Part shown: positions 20,955 to 27,283 of the stretch, piece after piece
Layout: each line of letters begins with the position of its first letter
Numbering within the stretch: the stretch's first letter is position 1
Position numbers and translations under genes: made by a program
The notes under the pieces: model-generated
The model's input: only the letters and a program-made list of their open reading frames with translations
Databases searched by the model: none
Told to the model about the DNA's origin: nothing
Assembly: GCA_948902155.1 (NCBI GenBank)
Contig: CAQVQZ010000007.1
Span: forward strand, 1 to 27,283
Origin: an uncultured Oscillibacter sp.
Lineage (GTDB): Bacteria > Bacillota_A > Clostridia > Oscillospirales > Oscillospiraceae
Reading direction: 5' to 3'
Length of the DNA: 27,283 bases

Positions 20955-21701
20955 ATGAAACTACAGCTGCGATTGAATGCAAATCATTTAAAACTGATTG
21001 CAATCATTGCCATGACGATCGACCATGTATCTGATTTGATTTATCCCGATTTTCCAGCTGAACCGGGAGCAATGGCATTCCATATCGTCGGGCGTTTAAC
21101 GGCCCCGATCATGTGGTTTTTCGTGTGTGAAGGATATCATTACACCCATGATGTAAAACGGTATCTGCTGCGAATGGGAATTTTCGCAGTCATTTCCCAT
21201 TTTGCGTATTGTTTTGCATTCGGAATCCATCCAATCCCGTTCCGTACGGGAATTTTTAATCAGACAAGCGTCATGTATCCGCTTTTCATAGCGGTTTTGG
21301 TCCTGTGGATGCAGGACCATGATCTGCCAATGAAAAATTGGATAAAAAGCACCCTCATTTTCGTATTGGTTTGGAGCGCTTTCCCCGCGGATTGGAGCTG
21401 CATAGCCGTACTTGCAATCTTGGGAATGTACGAGAAAAGAGGAAACTTGAATGCACAGATGAAAGAAATTCTTCTGTATGTTGCGCTGTATGCCGTGGTA
21501 TCGTTCTTTTTTGTGAGTAAAGTTTACGCATTGGTACAGATCGGTGTTTTGTTGGTCTATCCCGTGCTAAAGCTATACAATGGCGAAAAAGGGAAAGCAA
21601 ACTGGATGAAGTGGTTTTTTTATCTATACTATCCAATTCATTTGTTTTTCATTGGAGTGCTTCGCATTTATATTTATGGAGATGTCAGTTTACTATTTTA
21701 G
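20955..21701 (+). CDS. TraX-like acetyltransferase-type membrane protein
   Basis: The 248-residue protein belongs to the TraX family, named for the F-plasmid pilin N-acetylase; chromosomal members in Firmicutes are of unknown role. It has about seven to eight membrane helices. The N-terminal family pattern is clear: LKLIAIIAMTIDHVSDLI, FHIVGRLTAPIMWFFVCEGY, YTHDVKRYLLRMGIFAVISH, with conserved Asp, His, Gly-Arg and Glu-Gly residues; near the C terminus is FFYLYYPIHLFFIGVLR. ATG 20955 has AGAAGG upstream and is preferred over an in-frame ATG at 20856. The gene is AT-richer than the flanks, which suggests acquisition by transfer. No pilin or conjugation genes are nearby. Confidence 0.8.
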   Translation: MKLQLRLNANHLKLIAIIAMTIDHVSDLIYPDFPAEPGAMAFHIVGRLTAPIMWFFVCEGYHYTHDVKRYLLRMGIFAVISHFAYCFAFGIHPIPFRTGIFNQTSVMYPLFIAVLVLWMQDHDLPMKNWIKSTLIFVLVWSAFPADWSCIAVLAILGMYEKRGNLNAQMKEILLYVALYAVVSFFFVSKVYALVQIGVLLVYPVLKLYNGEKGKANWMKWFFYLYYPIHLFFIGVLRIYIYGDVSLLF

Positions 21702-21748
21702 CGAAACCTATGCACCACAAACGGGAAAAGCCCCTTGCGGCTCTCACG

Positions 21749-21764
21749 TTTACCTTTTGTGTTG
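21749..21764 (+). repeat. Left arm of a 16-base inverted repeat flanking the tautomerase gene
   Basis: TTTACCTTTTGTGTTG is the exact reverse complement of 22155-22170. Together they bracket the tautomerase gene within about 420 bases. Confidence 0.5.
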
Positions 21765-21800
21765 TTGTCTCAAAACTCTGGCAACTTAGCGAATCATAGG

Positions 21801-21829
21801 TTGAAATTGAAAGGAAACTATGCTATTCA
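21801..21829 (+). promoter_or_regulatory. Promoter of the tautomerase gene
   Basis: TTGAAA, a 17-base spacer and TATTCA fit a sigma-A promoter of moderate strength, about 35 bases upstream of the start codon. Confidence 0.5.
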
Positions 21830-21862
21830 AAGCTGCAAATTTAAATTTGGAGGAAAAGCAAA

Positions 21863-22072
21863 ATGCCATACATAACAGTTGAAAGCGGTACATTGTCAGA
21901 TGGACAAAAGGAGGAATTGATTGGACGATTGACGGAAGTTTCTTCTGAAATTATGAAAGTACCCCAGGAATTTTTTGTAGTAACCATTAAGGAAGTGTCA
22001 GACAAGAACTTTGGTATCGGAGGAAAAACGATCGATAAGGTTAAGGCAGAATATATGAAGAAGAATCCGTAA
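21863..22072 (+). CDS. 4-oxalocrotonate tautomerase-like enzyme
   Basis: This 69-residue protein belongs to the tautomerase family, hexameric enzymes that use the amino-terminal Pro as catalytic base after removal of Met. It starts MPYITVESGTLSDGQKEELI, with Pro2 in place, and has VPQEFFVVTIKEVSDKNFGIGGKTI near residues 35-60, as in the 4-oxalocrotonate tautomerase type. The natural substrate is unknown; no aromatic degradation genes are near. ATG 21863 has TTGGAGGA upstream. The gene is AT-rich and lies between short inverted repeats. Confidence 0.85.
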   Translation: MPYITVESGTLSDGQKEELIGRLTEVSSEIMKVPQEFFVVTIKEVSDKNFGIGGKTIDKVKAEYMKKNP

Positions 22073-22154
22073 CTTTTGGTTTATCGGACAGTTATCTGAC
22101 GCAATTACTTGTCCACGTTGTTTTTTGACGAAAAGGTGAGAAACGGTACTTTCT

Positions 22155-22170
22155 CAACACAAAAGGTAAA
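22155..22170 (-). repeat. Right arm of the 16-base inverted repeat
   Basis: CAACACAAAAGGTAAA is the exact reverse complement of 21749-21764. Just before it TGAGAAA-CGGTAC-TTTCTCA forms a 7-bp hairpin that may end the tautomerase transcript, although no T-run follows. Confidence 0.5.
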
Positions 22171-22191
22171 AGGGATAGGGCCCTTGCCCGC

Positions 22192-22220
22192 TTGACTTTT
22201 CCCTCCAAAGCGAATATAAT
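22192..22220 (+). promoter_or_regulatory. Promoter of the hisS-aspS operon
   Basis: TTGACT, a 17-base spacer and a consensus TATAAT make a strong sigma-A promoter directly before the T-box leader. Confidence 0.8.
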
Positions 22221-22227
22221 CACAGAG

Positions 22228-22457
22228 ATTTCACCGCGAGGATGCCGCAGCAGTATTCCGAGCGCCGGTCCACAGAGAGGGCCCCGCCTGCTGAAAGGGC
22301 CCCGTTTGGACCCGGAGGAAAGACAGCGGCGGAGCGGGAGCGGTCCCTTCCCGTACCAGAAGGAACAAAGGAGGCGCAAGCCTTGCATTTGGGTGGCACC
22401 ACGAAGCGGCGAGCGCTATCGTCCCAAAGACCGTTTTGGGAAGATGGCGCTCTTTTT
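22228..22457 (+). promoter_or_regulatory. T-box leader of hisS-aspS, Asp type
   Basis: T-box leaders pair with uncharged tRNA to prevent termination. Seen here: the conserved AGAGAG followed by GGCCCC...GCTGAAAGGGCCCC (distal part of stem I), then GAAAGACAGCGGCGGAGC, which fits the specifier context of known T-boxes with GAC (Asp) at 22322-22324. The T-box sequence GGGTGGCACCACG is at 22391-22403; its UGGC bulge would pair with a tRNA ending GCCA, as tRNA-Asp does, and not with tRNA-His (C73). Both clues point to aspartate although hisS is the first gene. The terminator follows. Confidence 0.85.
22411..22457 (+). terminator. T-box terminator before hisS
   Basis: GAGCGCTATC pairs fully with GATGGCGCTC (one G-U), with a further GTCCCAAA/TTTTGGG pairing inside, and is followed by five T. 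It overlaps the competing antiterminator that starts at the T-box sequence. Confidence 0.85.
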
Positions 22458-22533
22458 GAACAAACACCGAACTGCCCCCCGATTTTCCCGATTCTCCCTC
22501 GTTTTTCATCCAAATTTCTATAAAAGGAGCAGA

Positions 22534-23892
22534 ATGATGACAAAACAGACACCCCGCACTCTCTCCGGTTTTATGGAACTTCTCCCCGCCCCCCAGCAAC
22601 AGATGGAGCGGATGATGGAGGTTCTCCGGAAAACCTACGCCCTCTACGGCTTCACCCCCCTGGACACCCCCGTCATCGAATCCAGCGAGGTCCTCCTGGC
22701 CAAGGGCGGCGGCGAAACGGAAAAACAGATCTACCGCTTCCAGAAGGGCGACGCGGACCTGAGCCTCCGCTTCGACCTGACGGTCCCCCTGGCGAAATAC
22801 GTGGCCCTGCACTACAACGACCTGACCTTCCCCTTCCGCCGCTTCCAGATCGGCAAGGTCTACCGGGGCGAACGGGCCCAGCGGGGCCGCTTCCGGGAGT
22901 TCTACCAGGCGGATATCGACGTCATCGGGGACGGAAAGCTGTCCATCCTCAACGAGGCGGAAATTCCCGCCATCATCTACAAAACCTTCTCCACCCTGGG
23001 GCTGAAGCGCTTCCGCATCCGGGTGAACAACCGGAAGATTCTCAACGGCTTCTACGCCATGCTGGACCTGACGGAGCAGTCCGGCGGCATCATGCGGACC
23101 GTGGACAAGCTGGACAAGATCGGCCCGGAAAAGGTGGAGGCGATCCTTACGGAAGACCTGGGGGTTTCTCCGGAAAACGCTCGTGAAATCCTGAATTTCA
23201 TCTCTATCAACGGCGATACCCAAGCCGTCCTCGCCCGGCTGGAGGGCTACCGGGGCCGGAATCCCCTCTTCGACCAGGGGCTGGAGGAGCTGGGGCTGGT
23301 AGTCCGGTATCTGGCGGACTTCGGCGTTCCGGCGGAGAATTTCGCCGTGGACCTGACCATCGCCCGGGGGTTGGACTACTACACCGGGACGGTCTACGAG
23401 ACGGTGCTGCTGGACCATCCGGAGATCGGTTCCGTCTGTTCCGGGGGGCGGTATGATAACTTAGCGGAATATTACACCGAAAAACAACTCCCTGGAGTCG
23501 GAATTTCCATCGGACTCACCCGCCTGTTCTACGTTTTGGGGGAACAGGGCATGCTGAATCCGGAGCTGCCCACCGCTCCGGCGGACGTGCTCATCCTCCC
23601 CATGACCCAGGACCTGAGCGCCGCCATCGCCCTGGCGACCCAGCTCCGGGAGAACGGCATCCGGGCCCAGCTCTACACGGAGGAAAAGAAATTCAAGCAG
23701 AAAATCGGCTACGCGGACAAGCTGGGCATCCCCTACGTCATTTTCCTGGGCGAGGACGAGATTCAGGAGGGCGTAGCGGCCTGCAAGGACATGGCCACCG
23801 GCGAGCAGACCAAGCTGGACCCCAGGGCCACCATCTACCGCATCAAGGCGGGCCTGGACGCCCGGAACCAGGGCAGCGTCATCCGGGAGTGA
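22534..23892 (+). CDS. hisS: Histidine-tRNA ligase
   Basis: HisRS attaches histidine to tRNA-His. The 452-residue class II enzyme begins near TPRTLSGFMELLP, then FRRFQIGKVYRGERAQRGRFREFYQADIDVIG (motif 2), the His-specific GLDYYTGTVYE (about residue 285), SGGRYDNL and a C-terminal anticodon-binding domain (ADVLILPMTQDLSAAIALAT, QLYTEEKKFKQKIGYADKLG, YVIFLGEDE). AAAGGAG stands upstream of two consecutive ATG codons at 22534 and 22537; spacing slightly favours the second. The reading frame stays open upstream through the T-box, but that part is leader RNA. It is followed by a small membrane protein gene and aspS. Confidence 0.93.
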   Translation: MMTKQTPRTLSGFMELLPAPQQQMERMMEVLRKTYALYGFTPLDTPVIESSEVLLAKGGGETEKQIYRFQKGDADLSLRFDLTVPLAKYVALHYNDLTFPFRRFQIGKVYRGERAQRGRFREFYQADIDVIGDGKLSILNEAEIPAIIYKTFSTLGLKRFRIRVNNRKILNGFYAMLDLTEQSGGIMRTVDKLDKIGPEKVEAILTEDLGVSPENAREILNFISINGDTQAVLARLEGYRGRNPLFDQGLEELGLVVRYLADFGVPAENFAVDLTIARGLDYYTGTVYETVLLDHPEIGSVCSGGRYDNLAEYYTEKQLPGVGISIGLTRLFYVLGEQGMLNPELPTAPADVLILPMTQDLSAAIALATQLRENGIRAQLYTEEKKFKQKIGYADKLGIPYVIFLGEDEIQEGVAACKDMATGEQTKLDPRATIYRIKAGLDARNQGSVIRE

Positions 23893-23899
23893 CGGAGCC

Positions 23900-24418
23900 A
23901 TGAAGGAATTTCTGCGGGAGCACCGCAAGGCCCTACGCTGGGGGCTGCTGGCCCTGCTGATTCTCTGGGCTGTCTGGTACGCCCGGCCGTTGGACCTTTA
24001 CGGCCTGATGGGCGGGGAAGCGCCGGAGCATCTGGCCGTCTCCGTCTGGCCCCAGGCCGGTTTCCCCAAGGCGGTCCACGGCGAACTCTCCCTCTCCGCC
24101 GGGGAGCCGGAGATGGACGCCGTGCTGGAGCGGCTGGAGAAACTCCGGTTCCACCGGAACCCGCTGGAGGTGGTCCTGCGCTTCCTCCCCCAGGGAGACC
24201 GGATCACCGAGCTGGACCCGGAAAAGGACTACCAGATCGACTTCTACGCCTATGACGGTCAGAACCAGCCCCTCTGGATGCTCCGGTTCCACATCAACGG
24301 CTGGTGGCGGGGCTTCGGGCGGGAGCTGCCCCTCTACGTCTTCCAGGGCCAGGAGAAAGGCCGGGAATTGGGGGCCTTCCTGTGGGAAATGTTCCAATCC
24401 GCTGATTCCAATTCGTAG
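23900..24418 (+). CDS. Membrane-anchored protein of an uncharacterised paralogous family, member 3
   Basis: This 172-residue protein shares the signature of the two proteins behind parB (13656 and 14150): a short basic start, a membrane helix ending LLILWAVWYARPLDLYGL (residues about 15-34), and later LEKLRFHRNPLEVVLRF (about residues 78-94). The outer C-terminal half is again different, with many aromatic residues (LWMLRFHINGWWRGFGRELPL). It lies seven bases after hisS and before aspS, so it is probably part of the T-box-controlled operon. Function unknown; no catalytic motif is visible. Confidence 0.7.
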   Translation: MKEFLREHRKALRWGLLALLILWAVWYARPLDLYGLMGGEAPEHLAVSVWPQAGFPKAVHGELSLSAGEPEMDAVLERLEKLRFHRNPLEVVLRFLPQGDRITELDPEKDYQIDFYAYDGQNQPLWMLRFHINGWWRGFGRELPLYVFQGQEKGRELGAFLWEMFQSADSNS

Positions 24419-24484
24419 TGATTTAACTCTGATATACAATTTGTATTCATATTCCCCTACTTTATCGGAAAGGAAGCCAACACT

Positions 24485-26260
24485 ATGACACAGAACCGCA
24501 CGCATACCTGCGGAGAACTCCGCATCGCCGACGCCGGAAAGCAAGTCAAGCTCTCCGGCTGGATGGAGAACATCCGGGAGGTCGGGGCCGAACTGGCCTT
24601 CATCGTCCTCCGGGACTTCTACGGCGCCACCCAAGTGGTGGCCGAGACCCCGGAGATGGTGGCCCAGTTCAAGGCCATCAACAAGGAATCCACCATCTCC
24701 GTGGAGGGCGCCGTCCGGGAGCGGGACAGCAAGAACGCCAAGCTCCCCACCGGCGACATCGAGATCGTCCCCGCCAAGGTGGAGGTCCTGGGCCGCTGCC
24801 GCCACAACGAGCTGCCCTTCCAGATCAACCGCAGCCGGGAGGCCGACGAGGCCCAGCGGCTGAAGTACCGCTATCTGGACCTTCGGAATCCGGCGGTGAA
24901 GAGCAACATCGTCCTGCGCTGCCAGGTGGTCTCCGCCATCCGCAAGGCCATGACCGACCACGGGTTCCTGGAGATCACCACCCCCATCCTCACCGCCTCC
25001 TCCCCCGAGGGGGCACGGGACTACCTGGTCCCCGCCCGGAACCACCCCGGCAAGTTCTACGCCCTGCCCCAGGCCCCCCAGCAGTTCAAGCAGCTCCTCA
25101 TGACCTCCGGCTTTGACCGCTATTTCCAGATTGCCCCCTGCTTCCGGGACGAGGACGCCCGGGCGGACCGCTCCCCCGGCGAGTTCTACCAGCTGGACAT
25201 GGAGATGTCCTTTGCCGGTCAGGAGGACGTGTTCGCCGTCATTGAGGACGTGCTGCCCCCCATCTTCGCCGAATACGGCAAGTATAACCGGGCCAGCGCC
25301 GCCCCCTTCCAGCGCATCACGTTTACCGATGCCATGGAGCAGTTCGGCACGGACAAGCCGGACCTGCGCATCGATCTGCGGGTAAAGGACGTGACGGACG
25401 TTCTGGCGGGCTGCGGCTTCGGGCCCTTCGAGGGGAATGTGGTCAAGGCCGTCGTCGTCAGCGATTTCCATGAGACCCGGAAGTTTATCGACAAGACCCT
25501 GGCGGAAGTGGAAGTCGTCTCCGGCGGGAAGCCCTACTGGTTCCGCCTGGACGAGAACGGGGAGATCGTGGGCGGCATCGCAAAATTTGTCCAGCCCATC
25601 AAGGACAGCGTTGTCTCCGCCCTGGGGCTGAAGGCCAACGACTTCGTGGCCCTCTCCGCCGGGAAACTGGGCGCGGCCCAGAAGACCGCCGGGGTGCTGG
25701 TGAAGACCCTGGGCGCGGCGGCACCGGGGCACATGGACAAAGAGCAGTACGCCTTCTGCTGGATTGTGGACTTCCCCATGTACGAGATCGGCGAAGAATC
25801 CGGCGAGCTGGAATTCTGCCACAATCCCTTCTCCATGCCCTCCGGCGGGCTGGAAGTGCTGCTGAAGGCGGAACGGGGCGAGATCGACCCCCTGACTATC
25901 ACCGCCGACCAGTACGACCTGGTGTGCAACGGCGTGGAGCTGAGCTCCGGCGCGGTGCGGAACCACGACCCGGAGATCATGGTGAAAGCCTTTGAGATGG
26001 TCCGGCTGGGCGAGGAGGATGTCAAGGCGAAATTCCCCGCCATGTACAACGCTTTCACCTACGGCGCGCCTCCCCACGCGGGCATCGCGCCGGGCGTCGA
26101 CCGGATGGTGATGCTGCTGGCGGGAGAAGAGTCTATCCGGGAGATCATCCCCTTCCCCATGAACAAGAACGCCATGGACGTGATGATGAGCGCCCCCAGC
26201 GAAGTGACCCAGAAGCAGCTGGACGAGCTGCATATCGCTTTGGTGGAGCCGGAGGAATAA
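24485..26260 (+). CDS. aspS: Aspartate-tRNA ligase
   Basis: AspRS attaches aspartate to tRNA-Asp. The 591-residue bacterial-type enzyme has an N-terminal anticodon-binding OB domain (RTHTCGELRIADAGKQVKLSGW), then PFQINRSREADEAQRLKYRYLDLR, class II motif 2 (FRDEDARADRSPGEFYQLDMEMSF, about residues 219-242), the long bacterial GAD insertion (about residues 290-420), SGELEFCHNPFSMP and motif 3 GIAPGVDRMVMLL near residue 540. ATG 24485 has GAAAGGAA upstream. It shares the T-box with hisS, which explains the Asp specificity of that leader. Whether it also charges tRNA-Asn cannot be told. Confidence 0.93.
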   Translation: MTQNRTHTCGELRIADAGKQVKLSGWMENIREVGAELAFIVLRDFYGATQVVAETPEMVAQFKAINKESTISVEGAVRERDSKNAKLPTGDIEIVPAKVEVLGRCRHNELPFQINRSREADEAQRLKYRYLDLRNPAVKSNIVLRCQVVSAIRKAMTDHGFLEITTPILTASSPEGARDYLVPARNHPGKFYALPQAPQQFKQLLMTSGFDRYFQIAPCFRDEDARADRSPGEFYQLDMEMSFAGQEDVFAVIEDVLPPIFAEYGKYNRASAAPFQRITFTDAMEQFGTDKPDLRIDLRVKDVTDVLAGCGFGPFEGNVVKAVVVSDFHETRKFIDKTLAEVEVVSGGKPYWFRLDENGEIVGGIAKFVQPIKDSVVSALGLKANDFVALSAGKLGAAQKTAGVLVKTLGAAAPGHMDKEQYAFCWIVDFPMYEIGEESGELEFCHNPFSMPSGGLEVLLKAERGEIDPLTITADQYDLVCNGVELSSGAVRNHDPEIMVKAFEMVRLGEEDVKAKFPAMYNAFTYGAPPHAGIAPGVDRMVMLLAGEESIREIIPFPMNKNAMDVMMSAPSEVTQKQLDELHIALVEPEE

Positions 26261-26924
26261 ATGGAGGTCCGTCGGGAGATTTGGGCCCACCATGCCATGG
26301 CGTCCGTGGGCGGCTTTTTCGGCGCTTACGCCCTTCTAATCCGGGGCGGGACCTTTGGCTCCTCCGAAACCTCCAATCTGATCTACCTGGTGATATCCGG
26401 GCTGGACGGGAGCTGGGGAGCCGCCCTGGTCCGGCTGGGGGGGCACGGCAATCTATATCGTGGGAATCATATTCGCCGTACTGGAGCGGCGGTCCCATTG
26501 GGGACCGCCGCTCCAGGCCCTGGCCATTGCCGCCGACTTCGCCGCCTGCCTGCTGCTGGCCTGGATTCCGGCGGAGACGGACCCTATCCTGGCTCTGTAT
26601 CCCATGTTCTTCGCCACGGCGCTGCAATGGTCCGCCTATACCCAGGCCGCCGGGTACAACTGCGCCACCATCTTTTCCACCAACAACCTCCGCCAGTTCA
26701 CGGAGGGCGTAACCGAATATCTCTGCACCCATGAGGGCGAACCTCTTCGCAAACTCCGGTTCTACGGCGGCACCCTGCTCTGCTTTCACCTGGGCGCGGC
26801 CTGGGGCTGGCGGTGCGTGGGGCGCTGGGCCATTCCCGGCATTTACGGGTGCCTGCCCCTGCTGATTCCCCCAACGGTGCTATTGGTCCTCGAAAAAGAG
26901 AAAGAAGCCGCCCGTTTCCCTTGA
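26261..26924 (+). pseudogene. YoaK/DUF1275 family membrane protein, frameshifted at a G run
   Basis: The first frame (ATG 26261) gives HHAMASVGGFFGAYALLIRG, SETSNLIYLVISGL and SWGAALVRLGG, then changes to a non-hydrophobic sequence. The frame 26460-26924 continues with membrane helices (LAIAADFAACLLLAWI, FFATALQWSAYTQAAGYN, GTLLCFHLGAAWGW). Removing one G from the run of seven G at 26437-26443 joins them into one protein of about 220 residues with the DUF1275 layout of six helices. The gene is therefore broken, phase-variable, or read with a sequencing error. ATG 26261 directly follows the aspS stop codon. Confidence 0.75.
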
Positions 26925-26949
26925 CAATACCGCAAAAACATGATACAGT
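26921..26949 (+). promoter_or_regulatory. Promoter of the glycine-type T-box transcript
   Basis: A perfect TTGACA, a 17-base spacer and TACAGT form a good sigma-A promoter; the -35 box overlaps the stop codon of the YoaK gene. Confidence 0.75.
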
Positions 26950-26955
26950 GACGAA

Positions 26956-27189
26956 AGTTCAAAGGCACAAAGGGGAGGAGCTTCCCCCATCCCGGCGAAG
27001 AGAGAGGGCGGTTTGGTGCAAGCCCTTCCGGGACTGGGAACGCTTGGCGCCCCTGAGCTGCGGGGAGGAAATGCCCCGCCGGTTTCCCGCCGTTACCGGG
27101 CAGAGCGTCCCCTTCCTTTTCGGGGGAAATTCAGGTGGAACCGCGGACCATTCAAGTTCGCCCTGAGCCATGCGGCTTGGGGCTTTTTT
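26956..27189 (+). promoter_or_regulatory. T-box leader, probably glycine type; target gene outside the window
   Basis: Visible elements in order: AGAGAGAGGGCGGTTTGGTG and CAAGCCC (distal part of stem I), GAACGCTTGGCGCCCCTGAG, in which GGC (27046-27048) occupies the specifier position with six bases before GAG as in the Bacillus glyQS leader, the T-box sequence AGGTGGAACCGCGG (27133-27146), and a terminator. The UGGA bulge fits a tRNA with U73, as tRNA-Gly has. The likely target is a glycyl-tRNA synthetase or another glycine-related gene to the right of the window. Confidence 0.8.
27160..27189 (+). terminator. T-box terminator at the right end
   Basis: GCCCTGAGCC pairs along its whole length with GGCTTGGGGC (two G-U pairs), with an ATGC loop and six T behind it. 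Confidence 0.88.
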
Positions 27190-27217
27190 CATCCCCGACA
27201 CCGGGGATGGGGAGATT

Positions 27218-27254
27218 TCAGCCATGAAGATGGCTGGTGCAATGCACCCCCCAT
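27218..27254 (-). repeat. 37-base interspersed repeat, copy 2
   Basis: An exact reverse-complement copy of 6290-6326. It follows a hairpin (CATCCCC...GGGGATG, 27190-27209) and is followed by an AT palindrome that reaches the window edge. Confidence 0.8.
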
Positions 27255-27257
27255 TTT

Positions 27258-27283
27258 CTCTTTTTATTCCCGAATAAAAAGAG
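27258..27283. repeat. AT palindrome at the window edge
   Basis: CTCTTTTTATT and AATAAAAAGAG form 11-bp arms around CCCG. It resembles the palindromes of repeat family A and the hairpin near 6155-6175, but the element is cut by the window end. Confidence 0.55.

Noticed and set aside
20955..21701. TraX-like gene as evidence for a conjugative element
   Set aside because: No relaxase, pilin, coupling protein or integrase is nearby, and TraX homologues are common on Firmicutes chromosomes.
22192..22533. Upstream extension of hisS by 114 codons
   Set aside because: This stretch is the promoter and T-box leader with terminator; the encoded residues are not HisRS-like and a strong Shine-Dalgarno site precedes ATG 22534.
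23933..26293. 786-residue minus-strand frame opposite aspS
   Set aside because: Antisense shadow; the opposite strand encodes aspartate-tRNA ligase with full motifs.

Overview
The window looks like a piece of the origin-proximal chromosome of a GC-rich member of the Clostridia, most like the Oscillospiraceae (Oscillibacter/Flavonifractor-type gut bacteria); the family placement is inference. The evidence is Firmicutes-style regulation (two T-box leaders, strong AGGAGG-type Shine-Dalgarno sites, GTG/TTG starts), four parS-like sites of the Bacillus type, soj/spo0J-type parA-parB with rsmG nearby, and a clostridial assortment of genes (ZapA, DUF3656-type U32 protein, SLH protein, mre/min/mgsA remnants). 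No rRNA, tRNA, CRISPR array or complete insertion sequence was seen.

Layout. 1-1059 (minus strand): start of a DAHP synthase gene preceded by a Tyr/Phe-rich leader peptide and a terminator (an attenuator), and a zinc-dependent phospholipase C-like gene. 1060-1395: divergent promoter region. 1396-5928 (all genes from here on are plus strand): zapA, a U32 protein, dut, maf and mreC. 5929-6345: a 417-base gap full of hairpins. 6346-9059: mreD and a class B penicillin-binding protein. 9060-14714: the chromosome-partitioning region, with parS sites, a GH13 glycosidase, parA, parB, a membrane coiled-coil protein and two tandem paralogous membrane-anchored proteins. 14715-19721: serS, an SLH protein, mscL, rsmG, a MinD-like ATPase and a divergent methylglyoxal synthase. 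19870-22190: a visibly AT-richer stretch with a YciI-like protein, a hypothetical exported protein, a TraX-like membrane protein and a small tautomerase. 22192-26260: an Asp-type T-box, hisS, a third copy of the paralogous membrane family, and aspS. 26261-27283: a frameshifted YoaK/DUF1275 gene, a Gly-type T-box leader whose target gene lies outside the window, and a repeat.

How it fits together. Cell envelope and division genes (zapA, mreC, mreD, PBP, minD), partitioning genes and translation genes (serS, hisS, aspS, rsmG) share one strand. In Clostridium, maf-mreBCD-PBP-minCDE-rodA-mgsA form one cluster; here mreB, minC, minE and rodA are absent and the rest is split by the par region. Two interspersed palindromic repeat families lie between genes, and one supplies the last codons of parA.

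Most interesting: the aromatic leader-peptide attenuator, a methylglyoxal synthase homologue that lacks key catalytic residues, the interspersed repeat family, the three-member uncharacterised membrane protein family linked to parB and hisS-aspS, and the one-base frameshift at a run of seven G in the YoaK gene.
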